Assembly: GCF_001998885.1 (NCBI RefSeq)
Contig: NZ_CP019609.1
Location: 248,001 to 312,000, forward strand
DNA: 64,000 nucleotides
DNA from: Vagococcus penaei
GTDB taxonomy: Bacteria > Bacillota > Bacilli > Lactobacillales > Vagococcaceae
Direction of reading: 5' to 3'
Below are positions 38,107-47,562 of the stretch, one piece after another. The position numbers and the translations under genes are program-made. Below the pieces are notes generated by a model that was not told where the DNA came from, searched no databases, and saw nothing but the letters and a program-made list of their open reading frames with translations. The number at the start of each line of letters is the position of its first letter. The first letter of the stretch is position 1.

Positions 38107-39912
38107 ATGCAAGTAGTAATTTATAGTATTGTCGGTCTATTATTTGGGATCATTAATTTTTTGATTTTTTCACCAAAAAAATGGCAAAGTCTGATTTATC
38201 AAGTTTTAAAGAGCTTTATATTGATTAATGTTACGTCCCTAGCGTTCATTCGTTTCGCTTTAGACAAAAAGTATGTTCTAAGCTCAGCTAATTATGCAAC
38301 CAGTTTCATTTATAAATATTTTGCTGTAACATTAGTAGTTGGTTTTTTACTATTAATCATTCAATTATTCATGACTGGTATCTTCCAACTATCAAAAACG
38401 CAAGGCAAAAGACGGGTATCGCAAATTATCTTAAATGTTCTAGCATTTATTCTTTTTGCTCTTGGTGCCTTTCTATTTGTTGGTAGTGATTGGTTCATTT
38501 CTTATTTTGGTGAATTAACACCTGAACAATTTATCTTCAACTTCAATTCACCGATTACAGGGACTGCTTCTGATTTTTATGTCTCTATTTACAACGGACC
38601 TGTTTTAAAAGTGATTTTCATTGTTACATTATTTGGATTATTACTAGTTAATCCTTACGATTTAGTCATTAAGCATACAGCTACTGTACCTAATAAAGTC
38701 AGCAAATACATTTTATTGGCTACTAGCGTACTCTTGGCTGTTTCTGGTGTTTTATATAGCGTTCAACGGTTACGCTTAGTTGAAGTTTATAATGCTTACT
38801 TTGATGATTCACCATATATCCAAGATAATTACGTTAATCCAGATAAAACTAAGATTGTGTTTCCAGAAAAGAAACGTAATTTAGTTCATATCTATTTAGA
38901 GTCTTATGAAAATTCTTTTTATGATAAAAAAAATGGTGGCTATATGGATGATAATCTCATGCCTGATTTAATGGCTCTGACAAAAGAAGGCATTAGTTTT
39001 TCTGAATCTGATAAATTAGGAGGACCACATCAGACGTATGGCTCAAGTTGGTCAGTTGCTTCCATGGTTAATATGAGTACTGGTTTACCACTTAAAATTC
39101 CAATGAATGGTAATTCTTATGGGAAATCTGGTTATTTCTTACCAGGAGCTACCGCTATTGGAAACATTTTAAATCAGGAAGGTTATAATCAAACTATTAT
39201 GTTTGGTGCTGATGCTGATTTTGGAGGATTAACTTCATTCTTTAATAACCATGAAGATTTTCATATTTATGATGTGAAATACGCACGTGAAGCTGGAAAA
39301 ATACCAAAAGATTATAATGTTTGGTGGGGATTTGAGGATAAAAAATTATATGCATTCGCTAAAGAAGAGATGACCAGATTGTCACAAGAGGGCAAACCAT
39401 TTAACTTTACAATGGAGAATGCTGATACACATTTCCCAGATGGTTATATTGAAAAAGATACGCCACGTCCATTTGAAAAGCAATATGCTAACGTGATTGC
39501 ACATTCACAAAAAGAAGTCGTCGAACTTGTTCGCTGGATTATGGCGCAACCATTCTATGATAATACGACGATTGTTTTAACTGGTGACCACTTAAGCATG
39601 GATAAAAACTTCTTTAAGGGCTGGGACACTGATTATCACCGAACAACAACTAATTTGATTTTAAATGCTGATTTCTCAAATCACGATATTAAGACGTCAC
39701 ACCGTGATTTTGCCCCATTTGATATGTATCCAACTATTTTATCGAGTATGGGTGTTAAAATTGAAGGTGATCGACTTGGTTTAGGGACTGATTTAAGTTC
39801 ATCTCAAAAAACTTTGATCGAGCGTGATGGATTAGACAAAGTTAATGAAGAACTCTCTCAAAATAGTAAGTTCTATAATCATGAATTTGTCTCTGAAAAA
39901 AATACCAAATAA
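38107..39912 (+). CDS. LtaS/OpgB-type membrane phosphoglycerol transferase
   Basis: A 601-aa membrane-anchored sulfatase-fold transferase. Five to six hydrophobic segments occupy the first 220 residues; the rest is an extracellular alkaline-phosphatase-like domain. Metal-site regions are LVHIYLESYEN (about 260), the nucleophile region with Thr/Ser in GGPHQTYGSSWSVASM (about 305), DADFGG, NADTHFPDGY and TGDHLSMD (about 497). The active-site region is more like OpgB than classic LtaS. It faces the glycolipid synthases, so glycerolphosphate transfer from phosphatidylglycerol to a glycolipid or polymer is inferred. AAAGGAGAGG precedes the ATG. Confidence 0.82.
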   Translation: MQVVIYSIVGLLFGIINFLIFSPKKWQSLIYQVLKSFILINVTSLAFIRFALDKKYVLSSANYATSFIYKYFAVTLVVGFLLLIIQLFMTGIFQLSKTQGKRRVSQIILNVLAFILFALGAFLFVGSDWFISYFGELTPEQFIFNFNSPITGTASDFYVSIYNGPVLKVIFIVTLFGLLLVNPYDLVIKHTATVPNKVSKYILLATSVLLAVSGVLYSVQRLRLVEVYNAYFDDSPYIQDNYVNPDKTKIVFPEKKRNLVHIYLESYENSFYDKKNGGYMDDNLMPDLMALTKEGISFSESDKLGGPHQTYGSSWSVASMVNMSTGLPLKIPMNGNSYGKSGYFLPGATAIGNILNQEGYNQTIMFGADADFGGLTSFFNNHEDFHIYDVKYAREAGKIPKDYNVWWGFEDKKLYAFAKEEMTRLSQEGKPFNFTMENADTHFPDGYIEKDTPRPFEKQYANVIAHSQKEVVELVRWIMAQPFYDNTTIVLTGDHLSMDKNFFKGWDTDYHRTTTNLILNADFSNHDIKTSHRDFAPFDMYPTILSSMGVKIEGDRLGLGTDLSSSQKTLIERDGLDKVNEELSQNSKFYNHEFVSEKNTK

Positions 39913-39919
39913 TTAATTT

Positions 39920-39957
39920 GAAAAGGTTTGATTGCCAGTTAGCAATCAAACCTTTTC
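39920..39957 (+). terminator. Terminator of the phosphoglycerol transferase gene
   Basis: A 16-bp perfect stem (39920-39935 with 39942-39957) and a 6-nt loop. The T-rich 3' arm gives a U stretch (CCTTTTC) on the plus strand. Confidence 0.88.
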
Positions 39958-39964
39958 ATTATAC

Positions 39965-39999
39965 AAAAAAACTTCTCAACTGAAAAATCAGTTAAGAAG
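39965..39999 (-). terminator. Terminator of ptsHI
   Basis: A 12-bp stem with one mismatch (39972-39983 with 39988-39999) is followed on the minus strand by U7. It lies 12 bp past the ptsI stop and faces the previous terminator. Confidence 0.88.
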
Positions 40000-40011
40000 C
40001 TTCATTAACAA

Positions 40012-41733
40012 TTATTTAGTATATTCATTAACCAATGCTACAACTTCATCAGCTGTATCACATTCGGTAATAGCTTTATTAGCCAATTCTGCCATCTTAA
40101 CAGAATCCAAACGCTTCATTAGACTACGTGTACGTAAAATACTAGTCGCACTCATAGAGAACTCATCTAAGCCTAAGCCCACTAATAGTGGTACTGCTGT
40201 TTGATCGCCCGCCATTTCTCCACACATACCAGCCCATTTCCCTTCAGCATGTGCTGAATCAATTACGTTTTTAACTAAACGTAAAATAGCAGGGTTATAT
40301 GGTTGATATAAATAAGAAACGCGTTCATTCATACGGTCAGCAGCCATTGTGTATTGAATCAAGTCATTTGTTCCAATACTAAAGAAATCAACTTCTTTTG
40401 CAAATCGGTCAGCAATCACAGCTGCAGCAGGAATTTCAATCATAATACCAACTTGAATATCTTCTGCAACTTCAACGCCTTCATTCACTAATTTAGCTTT
40501 TTCTTCTAAAAGCATTGCTTTAGCATCTCTAAATTCTTTTAATGTTGCAATCATTGGAAACATGATACGTAAGTTACCATAAACCGATGCACGTAATAAT
40601 GCACGTAATTGTGTACGGAACATCGTATCTTCCGCTAAACAGATACGAATAGCACGGTAACCCAAAAATGGATTCATTTCTTCAGGGAATTTTAAATAAG
40701 GAAGTTCTTTATCCCCACCAATATCCATCGTACGAACCACAACAGGTTTACCACTCATACCTTCTAAAACAGCTTTATAAGCATTAAATTGCTCATCTTC
40801 ACTTGGAAAATCAGGTGAATCCATGTATAGAAACTCTGTTCGGTATAATCCAACAGCTTCTCCACCATGACTGATAACGCCTTCTAAGTCTTTAGGCGTA
40901 CCAATATTCGCCGCCAATTCAAAGTGTTTACCATCAGCAGTTTCAGTTTTAGCATCTTTTAACTTGTCCCATTCGGCTTTCAAGTCTGAAAAGGCTTTTG
41001 TTTTCCCTTCAAAGTCAGAGACTTCTTCTGCTGAAGGATTAACGATAACAATACCTTCAATACCATCAACAGCTAACATATCACCTTCAACAACATGCTC
41101 AGTAATATCTTTAGTTCCTACAACTGCAGGAATTTCTAGAGAACGAGCCATAATCGCTGAATGTGATGTCCGCCCACCAATATTGGTAACGAATGCTTTC
41201 ACAAAGTTACGATCTAGTTGTGCAGTATCACTTGGAGTCAAGTCGTCAGCAATCACGATAACTTCTTCGTTAATCATTGATAAATCTGGTAATTTAACAC
41301 CTAGCAAATGGCTCATGACACGTTTAGTCACGTCACGAATATCAGCAGCACGCTCTTGCATATACGGATTATCTACCATAGATTCAAACATGCTAACAAA
41401 AGTATCAGCGACATCTTTTAATGCTGATTCTGCATTCACTTTATTGTCATTAATGTTACTTTCAATCGAACCAATTAATTCTGGATCAGCTAAAACCATT
41501 AAATGTGCGTCAAAAACTTGTGCTTCTTCTTCACCTAAACTTTTAGCTGCTTTATCACGGATTTTTTGAAGTTCTTTTGTTGATTGCGCTAGTGCATCAG
41601 ATAGGCGAGCCTTTTCATTGTCAATATCACTAATTGTGATTTTTTCAAATGATAAATCCGGCTCTACTAAAAGATAAGCTTTAGCAACTGCAATCCCATC
41701 ACTTACGGCTATACCTTTTAACTGTTTAGTCAT
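40012..41733 (-). CDS. ptsI: PTS enzyme I
   Basis: Phosphotransferase that moves phosphate from phosphoenolpyruvate to HPr. The active His is in [13 protein letters not shown] (about residue 190). The PEP-binding barrel shows [42 protein letters not shown] and the C-terminal [11 protein letters not shown] with its Cys. 573 aa, standard length. Its ATG overlaps the ptsH stop by 1 bp (TAATG), so the two are coupled. Confidence 0.98.
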   Translation of the reverse strand: MTKQLKGIAVSDGIAVAKAYLLVEPDLSFEKITISDIDNEKARLSDALAQSTKELQKIRDKAAKSLGEEEAQVFDAHLMVLADPELIGSIESNINDNKVNAESALKDVADTFVSMFESMVDNPYMQERAADIRDVTKRVMSHLLGVKLPDLSMINEEVIVIADDLTPSDTAQLDRNFVKAFVTNIGGRTSHSAIMARSLEIPAVVGTKDITEHVVEGDMLAVDGIEGIVIVNPSAEEVSDFEGKTKAFSDLKAEWDKLKDAKTETADGKHFELAANIGTPKDLEGVISHGGEAVGLYRTEFLYMDSPDFPSEDEQFNAYKAVLEGMSGKPVVVRTMDIGGDKELPYLKFPEEMNPFLGYRAIRICLAEDTMFRTQLRALLRASVYGNLRIMFPMIATLKEFRDAKAMLLEEKAKLVNEGVEVAEDIQVGIMIEIPAAAVIADRFAKEVDFFSIGTNDLIQYTMAADRMNERVSYLYQPYNPAILRLVKNVIDSAHAEGKWAGMCGEMAGDQTAVPLLVGLGLDEFSMSATSILRTRSLMKRLDSVKMAELANKAITECDTADEVVALVNEYTK

Positions 41734-41999
41734 TATTCAGATAAACCTTCTTTTTTCATTGTTTCTGCAATAGCTGCCACTGCATCTGCTTCGTCAGCAC
41801 CTTCAGCAGAGATTGTTACGTCAGCACCTTGGCCAACGCCTAAAGACATAACACCCATGATTGATTTTAAGTTAACAGATTTACCTTTGTATTCTAAGTT
41901 AATGTCTGAGCTAAATTTGCTCGCAGTTTGAACCAATAAAGTAGCCGGACGTGCGTGAATACCTGTGTCTGCAATTACGTGAAAATCTCTTTTTTCCAT
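41733..41999 (-). CDS. ptsH: Phosphocarrier protein HPr
   Basis: Carries phosphate between enzyme I and the sugar-specific EII proteins, and as Ser-P-HPr acts with CcpA in carbon catabolite control. His15 lies in [13 protein letters not shown] and the regulatory Ser46 in [10 protein letters not shown]. 88 aa. AAAGGAG precedes the ATG. ptsH heads the ptsHI operon. The 170-bp gap upstream contains a plausible minus-strand promoter (TTGAAA near 42090) and nothing else clear. Confidence 0.98.
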   Translation of the reverse strand: MEKRDFHVIADTGIHARPATLLVQTASKFSSDINLEYKGKSVNLKSIMGVMSLGVGQGADVTISAEGADEADAVAAIAETMKKEGLSE

Positions 42000-42173
42000 A
42001 GTGATCTTTCTCCTTTAACAACTATATTATTTTGATGGATTACACTTTAAAATAACGAAAAATCATTATTAAAAAAATACAACCCTTTCAATCATAAAGA
42101 ATACCATGTTTTACAGTTTCTTACAACTTTTTTTCAGATAATTTTAGAAACGATATGGTACTTTAAGAAAACT

Positions 42174-42368
42174 TTAACTATCTTTATCCAAGCGATACAC
42201 AACATGTCCTTTATGTTGTGCCTCACCAATGATACGTTTTTTTTCAGGATGGTCTAACCATGCATCACGAAATGCAAGAAAATCAGTTGGTTCAATGTGA
42301 ATTTCTGTCAAATCTCCTGAAACTAATTTATCAATTTCTACTTTAAAATCTTTCAACCAGATAGACAC
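42174..42368 (-). CDS. Conserved small protein, about 60 aa, unknown
   Basis: A short acidic/basic soluble protein with a WLKDFKVEIDKLVSG start and an LAFRDAWLDHPEKKRIIGEA core. I recall similar small proteins next to ptsHI/clpE in enterococci but cannot assign a function. GTG at 42368 overlaps the GGGAGG ribosome site, so a TTG at 42356 (spacing 11 nt) may be the true start. It ends about 175 bp before ptsH and is divergent from clpE. Confidence 0.6.
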   Translation of the reverse strand: MSIWLKDFKVEIDKLVSGDLTEIHIEPTDFLAFRDAWLDHPEKKRIIGEAQHKGHVVYRLDKDS

Positions 42369-42432
42369 CTCCCATTCTTTTATATCTCTATTCTACCACA
42401 AATTAGGACTAAAAATCTGATAAGCGTCTTTC

Positions 42433-42485
42433 TTGAACTATAAAAAAAATTGGTATAATTAAGTGGAAGGTCAGAATAGGTCAAC
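42433..42485 (+). promoter_or_regulatory. clpE promoter with a CtsR operator
   Basis: TTGAAC (42433-42438) and TATAAT (42454-42459, spacer 15 bp) are followed by GGTCAGA-ATA-GGTCAAC (42469-42485). The latter is the tandem heptad with 3-bp spacer recognised by the heat-shock repressor CtsR (consensus RGTCAAA-NAN-RGTCAAA). It overlaps the expected transcription start, so CtsR should block initiation. The ctsR gene is not in the window. Confidence 0.85.
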
Positions 42486-42525
42486 TAACTATTCGACTTA
42501 TGTCTTACTAAAGGAGAGTGTACCT

Positions 42526-44742
42526 ATGAAATGTCAAAACTGCCAAAAAAATGAAGCAACTATTCATTTACAAATGGATTTCCAAGGTCAAAGACAACAA
42601 TTTGATATATGTCAGTCATGTTATCGGCATATAAAAAACTATGAATTATCAATGCAAAACAGACAACCGAGTGATCCTTTTGGTTTTAATTCCTTAAACG
42701 AACTATTTAGAAAATTAGCAGAACAAAAAGCGATGCAAGACGGAACAACTCCTCCCACACAAACTGGAGGTATGGGGCCTATTTCACCTAAATCAGGAAA
42801 TAGCAATGGGTCTTTACTAAGTGAATTTGGTTCTAATTTAACGAACGAAGCAAGACAAGGAAATATTGATCCTGTAATTGGTCGTGACGATGAAATTACT
42901 CGTGTCATTGAAATTTTAAACCGTCGAACAAAAAATAATCCTGTTCTAATTGGTGAGCCTGGCGTCGGTAAAACAGCTGTTGTAGAAGGATTAGCCCTTA
43001 AAATAGCAGATGGCAATGTGCCACAAAAACTAAAAAATAAACAAGTTATTCAATTAGATGTTGTTTCCCTCGTTCAAGGAACTGGAATCAGAGGTCAATT
43101 TGAAGAACGAATGAAACAATTAATGGAAGAAGTCAAAAATGATCCAAGTATCATTCTTTTTATTGACGAAGTTCATGAATTAGTGGGTGCCGGTAATAGC
43201 GGTGATGGCAATATGGACGCCGGCAATATTCTAAAGCCTGCACTTGCTCGAGGAGAATTGCAAATGGTGGGTGCAACAACTCTCAATGAATACCGAATTA
43301 TTGAGAAAGATGCTGCTTTAGAACGACGTTTACAGCCAGTAAGAGTTGATGAGCCATCTGAAGAAGAAACAATCGCAATCTTAAAAGGTATTCAATCACG
43401 TTATGAAGACTTTCATCATGTTGAATATACAGATGAAGCCATTGAAGCTGCAGTCAAATTATCAGTACGTTTCTTACCTGAAAGACATTTACCTGATAAA
43501 GCTATTGACTTGTTAGATGAAACTGGTTCGAAAAAGAATTTGACAATTCAATTTATTGATCCTAAAGAAATTGAAGAAAAATTACGACAAGCAGAATACG
43601 AAAAAAATCAAGCATCCAAAGAAGAAGATTTTGAAAAAGCGGCCTACTACCGCGATCAAATTAAAAAATGGCAAGATTTGAAAGAACAACAAGTCGCTTC
43701 TGAGGACATCCCTGTTGTAACAACGAAAGATATGGAAAAATTGGTCGAAGAAATGACAAATATTCCTGTTGGAGACCTAAAAGAAAAAGAACACACACAA
43801 TTAAAATATTTAGATCGTGACCTAAAAGAAGCTGTCATTGGTCAGGATTCTGCGGTAGATCAAGTTGCTAAAGCCGTTAGACGTAATCGAATTGGCTTAA
43901 GCAATAAAAATCGTCCAATTGGATCATTTTTATTTGTTGGACCCACTGGTGTTGGAAAAACCGAACTAGCAAAACAATTGACCAAAGAACTCTTTGGCTC
44001 AATTGACCACATGATACGTTTTGATATGAGTGAATACATGGAAAAACACAGTGTGTCTAAATTAATTGGTTCACCTCCTGGTTATGTTGGTTACAACGAG
44101 GCTGGACAATTGACTGAACAAGTTCGCCGACACCCGTACAGTTTAATTTTATTAGACGAAATAGAAAAGGCACATCCTGATGTCTTACATATGTTTCTAC
44201 AAATTTTAGATGACGGACGCTTGACCGACGCTAAAGGCCGAACAGTTAGTTTTAAAGATACAATCATTATCATGACCAGCAATGCAGGTACTGGTGCGAT
44301 TGAAGCCAATGTTGGTTTTGGTGCGATTAAAGATGGTACAACACATTCTGTCTTAAATCAACTATCTGATTTCTTTAAACCCGAATTTCTTAATCGTTTC
44401 GATGGTATCATTGAATTTAGCCCATTGAGCAAGGAAAGCCTAACTGTCATTGTATCTTTAATGTTGGAACAAATGAACCAGTTACTAAGTGAGCAATCTA
44501 TCCACGTTGATGTATCAGATGATGTCAAAGCCAAACTAGTTGAATTAGGTTATGATCCAAAAATGGGTGCACGACCTCTTAGACGAGTTATTCAAGAACA
44601 TATTGAAGATGGTATTGCAGATTACTATTTAGACCATCCAAATACAAAACAACTAGAAGCCGTTCTAACAGACGAATCCATTACTATTAAAGAAAAAGAT
44701 ATGGTAATCGTTGGTAGTCAAGAAACAGCAACAACAGAATAG
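42526..44742 (+). CDS. clpE: ClpE, Hsp100/Clp ATPase with an N-terminal zinc finger
   Basis: Stress-induced AAA+ unfoldase working with ClpP. The N-terminal zinc finger (CQNCQKNE and CQSCY, about residues 3-32) identifies ClpE rather than ClpC. Two AAA+ modules follow: Walker [14 protein letters not shown] (about 145) and [13 protein letters not shown] (about 470), with Walker B regions [12 protein letters not shown] and [17 protein letters not shown]-type coiled segment ([15 protein letters not shown]) lies between. The start at 42526 has AAAGGAGAG upstream; a longer frame from 42463 would run through the CtsR site. 738 aa. Confidence 0.96.
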   Translation: MKCQNCQKNEATIHLQMDFQGQRQQFDICQSCYRHIKNYELSMQNRQPSDPFGFNSLNELFRKLAEQKAMQDGTTPPTQTGGMGPISPKSGNSNGSLLSEFGSNLTNEARQGNIDPVIGRDDEITRVIEILNRRTKNNPVLIGEPGVGKTAVVEGLALKIADGNVPQKLKNKQVIQLDVVSLVQGTGIRGQFEERMKQLMEEVKNDPSIILFIDEVHELVGAGNSGDGNMDAGNILKPALARGELQMVGATTLNEYRIIEKDAALERRLQPVRVDEPSEEETIAILKGIQSRYEDFHHVEYTDEAIEAAVKLSVRFLPERHLPDKAIDLLDETGSKKNLTIQFIDPKEIEEKLRQAEYEKNQASKEEDFEKAAYYRDQIKKWQDLKEQQVASEDIPVVTTKDMEKLVEEMTNIPVGDLKEKEHTQLKYLDRDLKEAVIGQDSAVDQVAKAVRRNRIGLSNKNRPIGSFLFVGPTGVGKTELAKQLTKELFGSIDHMIRFDMSEYMEKHSVSKLIGSPPGYVGYNEAGQLTEQVRRHPYSLILLDEIEKAHPDVLHMFLQILDDGRLTDAKGRTVSFKDTIIIMTSNAGTGAIEANVGFGAIKDGTTHSVLNQLSDFFKPEFLNRFDGIIEFSPLSKESLTVIVSLMLEQMNQLLSEQSIHVDVSDDVKAKLVELGYDPKMGARPLRRVIQEHIEDGIADYYLDHPNTKQLEAVLTDESITIKEKDMVIVGSQETATTE

Positions 44743-44786
44743 TCAATCAAAAAATACTAACCTATTTTTGTGTTGGTAATCATTTT

Positions 44787-44820
44787 TCTAGGAGTAGAAT
44801 TATCTACTCCTAGATTTTTT
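44787..44820 (+). terminator. Terminator of clpE
   Basis: A perfect 12-bp stem TCTAGGAGTAGA/TCTACTCCTAGA (44787-44798 with 44803-44814) with a 4-nt loop is followed by T6. Confidence 0.93.
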
Positions 44821-45012
44821 ATTATTAGTTATCTAATTTTTTTCTAGCGGATTCAGTTTTTTTATCTAAAGTCTTCAATAAGTTATCATTCTAAATGATA
44901 TGTTTTTTATTAGTTTAGTTTTATTATTATCTACCCATTTTTACCATTTTTTGAATAAGTTGTGTTATACTTAATTCAACAATTAATGGGTATAATATAG
45001 GAGGGAACATTA

Positions 45013-45321
45013 ATGAAACTAGTTGATGTAACAAACAGTTATGGGAATTTAGTATCAAAACAATTAGAAAATACTGATGCTAACTATGTCCGCGTTTATT
45101 CTTTTGGAAAGACTTTGGTTGTACATAGTGAAGCAAATACTCACACAGAGATAGTGATTGTTAATAAATCGAGAGACATCAAAGATTTTGAAATAGATCA
45201 TGTTTTATCAAGCTTACTACATACAAGCGCTTCAAACCCTCGATTAGAAACAATTAAATCTAATGGACTAGTTGAACTTTCATTAAAGCATGTTCCTGTT
45301 AAAGAAAAAAAAGACGACTAA
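45013..45321 (+). CDS. DUF1827-family protein
   Basis: A 102-aa soluble protein of unknown function. The sequence (MKLVDVTNSYGNLVSKQLENT, then FGKTLVVHSEANTHTEIVI) matches what I recall of the DUF1827 family that follows clpE in enterococci, and the gene order here supports it. It has its own promoter region (-10 TATACT near 44966) and AGGAGGG before the ATG, and is closed by a terminator. The 270-bp gap before it holds only the clpE terminator and this promoter. Confidence 0.78.
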   Translation: MKLVDVTNSYGNLVSKQLENTDANYVRVYSFGKTLVVHSEANTHTEIVIVNKSRDIKDFEIDHVLSSLLHTSASNPRLETIKSNGLVELSLKHVPVKEKKDD

Positions 45322-45391
45322 TAATCACTATAGCAAGCATACAAGAAATAAAAAATAGATTAAATATAGCAACCCTAAAAACTTAGACTTT

Positions 45392-45420
45392 AAAGAGTGG
45401 AGAATTCCACTCTTTTTTTT
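45392..45420 (+). terminator. Terminator of the DUF1827 gene
   Basis: A 9-bp stem AAAGAGTGG/CCACTCTTT (45392-45400 with 45407-45415) and a 6-nt loop run into a T8 tract. Confidence 0.9.
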
Positions 45421-45674
45421 ACAATAATTTCCAACAGACGATAGACGTTTTTCAAATATGAGGTACAGAATTAAACAATTATCTATAATCAGTAGATTTC
45501 TTAGTACAATTCGCATTTTTTTCTAAACAATTAGCAATATCAGATTTTAAAAATAACGCACTATAGACGTACTAAAAAGTCATTCAGATAAGTGATTTTG
45601 TGGTATTGACTTCTACATCAGTGTCCTTTACACATTGATTTTATAATGAAAAGCAGATAAATATTGCGTACTCG
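45421..45674. other. Intergenic region, no gene recognised
   Basis: About 250 bp of AT-rich sequence between the DUF1827 terminator and the iclR stop. Small frames on both strands have no ribosome sites and no recognisable product. It may hold decayed sequence, but nothing could be identified. Confidence 0.5.
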
Positions 45675-46433
45675 TTAGCCCATTATAATTGATAGATCAT
45701 TTTCTAATCGGCGTGCTTGTACCATCAACTGTTTTTTTATCGTATCTACACCCTTATAATCTAAACGATTAGTCGGTCCCGAAATACTAATTGCACAAAT
45801 AATTTCACCTGACTGATTGACTATTGGAACTGCAAAGCAAGTCAGGCCATATTCGTATTCTTCTGCATCAATTGATAAACCTGTCGCTTTAATTTCTTGT
45901 GCTTGCTTTTTAAATTCAGCAACTGATGTAACCGTATTAACTGTCCGTCGCTTGCGATTTTTAAAATACTCAACTAACTCTTCATCAGTGTAATCACAAA
46001 GAAACAGCTTCCCCATACCTGAACAATACAGTGGACTAACTGGCACTAAGGCTGCTTGTAACTGATAAAAATCCCCTTCAACTGATTTAATAATAACTAC
46101 TTGCTCTTCATATAAAATTCCTAAATTAACTGTTTCAGAAAACGACTGACACAACTCCTCCATATAAGGTGTTGCCATATCGGTCAGTTGATTATCTTTG
46201 AAAACGCTATTGGCATAACCTGCTAAACGATAATCTAAAGTATAGGTATCATTATCTAATTGTTTTAAAACACGGCTGTACTCTAACGTTTTAATAATTC
46301 TAAATACAGTCGTCTTAGGTATTTCTAATCGTTCTGCTAATTCTGATACACCACTACTACCTGATTCATTAATAATATCCAGTAGTCGAAAAGCATCTAC
46401 AATATTTTTAATTACGGGACTTTTTTTATCCAT
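45675..46433 (-). CDS. IclR-family transcriptional regulator
   Basis: A 252-aa regulator. The N-terminal winged helix is in SGVSELAERLEIPKTTVFRIIKTLE (about residues 25-50), and the C-terminal effector-binding GAF-like domain includes SPLYCSGMGKLFLCDY and EYEYGLTCFAVPI. IclR proteins usually sense a small organic acid and control an adjacent operon. It is divergent from the LDH-like/YjiH pair, with a dyad over their predicted start site. The ATG at 46433 has GAGG 9 nt upstream; an in-frame GTG at 46448 overlaps that site. Confidence 0.92.
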   Translation of the reverse strand: MDKKSPVIKNIVDAFRLLDIINESGSSGVSELAERLEIPKTTVFRIIKTLEYSRVLKQLDNDTYTLDYRLAGYANSVFKDNQLTDMATPYMEELCQSFSETVNLGILYEEQVVIIKSVEGDFYQLQAALVPVSPLYCSGMGKLFLCDYTDEELVEYFKNRKRRTVNTVTSVAEFKKQAQEIKATGLSIDAEEYEYGLTCFAVPIVNQSGEIICAISISGPTNRLDYKGVDTIKKQLMVQARRLENDLSIIMG

Positions 46434-46557
46434 TTTGTTAGACCTCACTCCACAATATTTTTGATTACTTTATACTTTACTATATTTATTCACAAAAAGA
46501 AATGATAAAAAAATCCTTTATTTTATCATAAATAAAATTTTTTTTTACTATTCCCTC

Positions 46558-46606
46558 TTGCATTTGTGATTAATTTAACTTATATTAATAATGTGGAACA
46601 CGTTCC
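46558..46606 (+). promoter_or_regulatory. Promoter and IclR-type operator of the LDH-like operon
   Basis: TTGCAT (46558-46563), a 17-bp spacer and TATATT (46581-46586) form a good promoter. A dyad GGAAC-AC-GTTCC (46595-46606) covers the expected start site, which suits repression by the divergent IclR protein. The operator role is inferred from position and symmetry. Confidence 0.65.
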
Positions 46607-46634
46607 GAAAATAAAAAAATGGAGTTGACTAGTT

Positions 46635-47552
46635 ATGAAAGTTAGTATTATTGGTGCAGGAGCAGTTGGGGCTACAACAGCCTTCTCGTTAGCAAAATCA
46701 GCATTAGTCCAAGATTTAGTGATTGTTGATTTAGACGAAAGAAAAGCAAAAGGTATTGCATTAGATATTTTACACGGATTATCATTATCACATAATCTGA
46801 ATATTACTGCAGGTGACTACTCTGATACTGCAAATTCAGATGTTATTATTGTTACGATTGGCGTACCAGAAAAAGTAGGTGAATCACGCTTAATACCTCT
46901 ACAAAAAAATGCTGATATTCTAAAAACTATTATTCCTCAAATTACCGAAGCAAGTCCAAATGGCATACTACTTCTTGTAAGTAATCCTGTTGATATTTTG
47001 GCTTATTTCGCACAACAAATATCCGGATGGAATCCAGAACGCGTCATAGGTTTAGGAACAACTTTAGACTCTGCACGTTTAAACTATCTATTAGCTAGAG
47101 ATTGGAACCTTGCCCAAACAGATGTAAACGGCTTAGTTATTGGCGAACATGGGGATTCTCAAGTGGTTGCTTGGAGTCAAACAGCCATCAAAGGGACACA
47201 ATTTGATGACTTTATTCAAGCAAATGGCTTTGATTTACCAGAAAATTATCATGCTGAGTTAGCACAAGAAGTTAAAGATACCGCTTTTGACGTATGGGAA
47301 ATGAAAGGACCTAACTGCTATTGTGTGGCTTTAGCTATTGAGAAAGTTGTCAAAGCTATTGCTCTAAATGAAAATGTTATTTTACCGATTTCTCAACCTT
47401 TTTTAGAAGATGTTTATATTAGTTTACCTCACATTATTAATCGTAATGGCGTTGTTAGACCTGTTAACTTATCATACACACAAGCAGAACAAGAAAAACT
47501 TGAATTATCTTATAAAAATCTTAGTGACACAGCAGCACAAATAAAATTATAG
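46635..47552 (+). CDS. L-lactate dehydrogenase-family 2-hydroxyacid dehydrogenase
   Basis: A 305-aa LDH/MDH-fold oxidoreductase. NAD-binding GAGAVGATTAFSLAK, the acidic cofactor residue in IVDLD, catalytic Asp/Arg in GTTLDSARLNYLL (about residue 148) and catalytic His in IGEHGDSQ (about 176) are present. In the specificity loop (VPEKVGESR) the residue that is Gln in lactate and Arg in malate dehydrogenases is Glu, so the substrate may not be pyruvate. It is divergent from an IclR regulator and 10 bp before a YjiH-type membrane gene, which suggests an inducible pathway rather than housekeeping fermentation. Confidence 0.85.
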   Translation: MKVSIIGAGAVGATTAFSLAKSALVQDLVIVDLDERKAKGIALDILHGLSLSHNLNITAGDYSDTANSDVIIVTIGVPEKVGESRLIPLQKNADILKTIIPQITEASPNGILLLVSNPVDILAYFAQQISGWNPERVIGLGTTLDSARLNYLLARDWNLAQTDVNGLVIGEHGDSQVVAWSQTAIKGTQFDDFIQANGFDLPENYHAELAQEVKDTAFDVWEMKGPNCYCVALAIEKVVKAIALNENVILPISQPFLEDVYISLPHIINRNGVVRPVNLSYTQAEQEKLELSYKNLSDTAAQIKL

Positions 47553-47562
47553 GAGATCCATT

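Noticed and set aside
45328-45516. A 62-codon minus-strand frame after the DUF1827 gene.
   Set aside because: It overlaps the terminator, lacks a ribosome site and has low-complexity hydrophobic sequence.
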